A DNA stretch of 7,265 nt from contig JAIRWE010000174.1 of NCBI GenBank assembly GCA_031253365.1, forward strand, positions 1 to 7,265, given 5' to 3'. The position numbers were made by a program, and so were the translations under genes. Shown in pieces: positions 6,105 to 7,265 of the stretch (the stretch's first letter is position 1; each line of letters opens with the position of its first letter). The stretch comes from Oscillospiraceae bacterium (GTDB taxonomy: Bacteria; Bacillota; Clostridia; Oscillospirales; Ruminococcaceae). The notes beneath the pieces are model-generated. The model was not told where the DNA came from, searched no databases, and saw only the letters and a list, made by a program, of their open reading frames with translations.

Positions 6105-7079
6105 ATGAAAAAACTCGCTTTGTTATCGGCGATACTGTTGCTGCTGACCGCCTGTACGGGCGACGTCGGCGTTGCCGAAGGGGAAATCCTGATTCCCTCC
6201 TTCGACACGCCGGGCGGGCAGGCGCGCACCGCCGCCGCCGAAGTGAGGGACCTCGTTTCGCAAAGCGTTTTCCCGGCGGAATTCGGTTGCCCTTTCGCCG
6301 AAACCGTTTCAAGCCCCGTCGAGGGGAACCTGCTTGAATTTGACGTGAACATCAGGGAATATAAGGAAGGCGACGTCATTGCGCGTATAGACGCTTCCGA
6401 GTTGGGTTACGACCGCGCCGGGAAGCAGGCGTCCGCCGACGCCGCCTATTCGCGTTACGCGGCAAGCGGTTCCGAACGCGACAGGCTGGCTTGGCTGATT
6501 GAGCTTGAGGAGCTTGCCAAAATAGATTACGTCATCGAAAAGCACACCGTGAAAGCCCCCTACGACTGCGTCGTAATCCTGAACGAGGAACACAGTTTGG
6601 GCGAATATATCCCTGCGGGGTTGGTTCTCGCCGTGATTGCGCGGCGCAGCGAGGCTTTCGTTTTCATCAAGGGTAGCCCCGACGGTTTCGCCGTCGGCAT
6701 GGCCGTCGATGTGACGATGGGGGCTTTTTCCTACACGGCGAGGGTTGTTTCCTGCTTGTCGTCCGCGCCGGCGTACTCCGCGGCGGCGATTGAAAGGCTG
6801 ACGATTATCAAGCCGGACGAGGGCGAGTTGGAAAAGATTTTCGAGGATACGCCGGGCGCGTTAAGCGCGGGGTGGGCGACGGTTTACGCAACGCTCACCG
6901 AAAAGCTCGGCGTGCTGACCGTACCGGACGCCGCCGTGATGAGCGACGCCAACCGCAGTTACTGCATACTTCTCCAAAACGGCGAAAGGATGCGCGTCGC
7001 GGTGGAAACGGGAGATTCGATAAACGGGTATACGGTGATATTGAGCGGGCTTTCCGAAGGCGACGTCGTGGTTTTCTGA
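6105..7079 (+). CDS. Putative lipoprotein, membrane-fusion / periplasmic-adaptor (HlyD/RND) type
   Basis: A 324-residue predicted lipoprotein. MKK, a hydrophobic stretch (4-14) and the lipobox LTAC (14-17) predict cleavage and lipidation at C17. The body resembles efflux-pump adaptor proteins. Two half-motifs of a lipoyl/barrel-sandwich domain (about 69-96, with SSPVEGNLLEF and YKEGDVIARID; about 147-179, with VKAPYDCVV and GEYIPAGLVLAVI) flank a short helical region (97-146). A beta-barrel-like part (about 183-262) follows. The end (270-324) has the adaptor pattern VPDAAV then GLSEGDVVV. Four further cysteines occur (C62, C155, C217, C287). No transporter partner gene is adjacent. ATG 6105 follows AAGGGA (6090-6095) by 9 bases. 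No promoter or terminator is visible in the 43-base gap after groEL, so it is probably read from the groESL transcript. The family call is moderate; the function is unknown. Confidence 0.75.
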   Translation: MKKLALLSAILLLLTACTGDVGVAEGEILIPSFDTPGGQARTAAAEVRDLVSQSVFPAEFGCPFAETVSSPVEGNLLEFDVNIREYKEGDVIARIDASELGYDRAGKQASADAAYSRYAASGSERDRLAWLIELEELAKIDYVIEKHTVKAPYDCVVILNEEHSLGEYIPAGLVLAVIARRSEAFVFIKGSPDGFAVGMAVDVTMGAFSYTARVVSCLSSAPAYSAAAIERLTIIKPDEGELEKIFEDTPGALSAGWATVYATLTEKLGVLTVPDAAVMSDANRSYCILLQNGERMRVAVETGDSINGYTVILSGLSEGDVVVF

Positions 7080-7112
7080 CAGCCGGGTTCATTAGGCACC
7101 CCCCGAAAACTT

Positions 7113-7143
7113 AAAATTCCCTGCCGTTTCGGCAGGGAATTTT
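7113..7143 (+). terminator. Rho-independent terminator after the groESL-lipoprotein unit
   Basis: A perfect 13-base inverted repeat (7113-7125 and 7131-7143, core TTCCCTGCC / GGCAGGGAA) surrounds GTTTC, whose outer G and C can also pair. The stem ends in a T-rich run (TTTTGTTCTTTC). It starts 34 bases after the lipoprotein stop codon and is the first clear terminator downstream of groES. The A-rich left arm gives it some potential on the minus strand as well. Confidence 0.93.
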
Positions 7144-7161
7144 GTTCTTTCATTAGACCTC

Positions 7162-7180
7162 TTGCGAAACTAAATCGCAA
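7162..7180. other. Small hairpin beside the right-hand repeat
   Basis: TTGCGA (7162-7167), a 7-base loop and TCGCAA (7175-7180) form a perfect 6-base inverted repeat, 6 bases before the aligned part of the right-hand repeat. The matching region of the left copy would lie outside the window, so whether it belongs to the repeat cannot be tested here. No gene is seen between the terminator and the window end. Confidence 0.45.
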
Positions 7181-7186
7181 TGTCTT

Positions 7187-7265
7187 TTCGGCTGATTTTC
7201 CGTCATACTGCGTTAATTTTTCCTCAAATATCGCGGATATTATCGTCAAAATTGCCTTGTCTGAC
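7187..7265. repeat. Dispersed direct repeat, right copy
   Basis: Second copy of the repeat at 1-79, in the same orientation and ungapped (offset 7186). The hairpin arms AATATC (7227-7232) and GATATT (7236-7241) are unchanged, while the loop is GCG instead of ACT. The last 22 bases (7244-7265) are identical to 58-79. The repeat runs to the very edge of the window and may continue. An open minus-strand frame crosses it, but the two copies differ at amino-acid-changing positions, so coding is not supported. Confidence 0.8.

Noticed and set aside
6959..7249. Minus-strand open frame crossing the terminator and the right-hand repeat
   Set aside because: It runs through the rho-independent terminator and antisense to the lipoprotein end. 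The left repeat copy gives a related peptide, but most differences change amino acids and no ribosome binding site is seen. It is best read as non-coding repeat.
1..7265. Similar ends suggesting a circular molecule (plasmid or phage) with terminal redundancy
   Set aside because: The end copies differ at 9 of 79 positions. Redundant ends of a circular assembly should be identical, and no replication, partition or phage genes are present.

Overview
This 7,265-base window looks like ordinary chromosomal DNA from a member of the Bacillota, most likely the Clostridia. The signs are a CIRCE-controlled groES-groEL operon, a short monofunctional biotin ligase, a BioY transporter subunit, strong A/G-rich ribosome binding sites, near-consensus housekeeping promoters and clostridial-type protein sequences. 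The lineage is an inference from sequence style; there is no rRNA gene or other strict marker.

Layout, left to right. Positions 1-79 hold one copy of a roughly 80-bp repeat whose second copy forms the right edge of the window (7187-7265) in the same orientation. A minus-strand PilZ-domain gene (112-465) and a plus-strand birA-bioY pair (650-1998) diverge from a 184-bp intergenic region with two excellent back-to-back promoters. The PilZ promoter matches consensus at every position. A minus-strand operon (3810 down to 2019) meets bioY tail to tail. It encodes an OmpR-type response regulator followed by a REC/HD-GYP response regulator, a likely cyclic-di-GMP phosphodiesterase. An AT-rich divergent promoter region (about 3811-4115) then leads to groES, groEL and, 43 bp further on, a lipoprotein related to membrane-fusion (HlyD/RND adaptor) proteins. 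A strong rho-independent terminator (7113-7143) closes that unit.

The genes form three functional groups. The first is biotin salvage: BioY for uptake and BirA for attachment to carboxylases; no biotin synthesis gene or ECF energizing module is visible. The second is cyclic-di-GMP and two-component signalling: a PilZ receptor, an HD-GYP hydrolase and a DNA-binding regulator, with no histidine kinase and no GGDEF synthase in the window. The third is protein folding under HrcA/CIRCE control, apparently with a membrane-fusion-type lipoprotein in the same transcription unit.

I did not find a convincing undescribed system. The observations most worth a second look are the lipoprotein gene apparently carried in the groESL transcript, the flanking direct repeats with a conserved small hairpin, and a CTGTC tandem motif between the promoter and start of the response-regulator operon.
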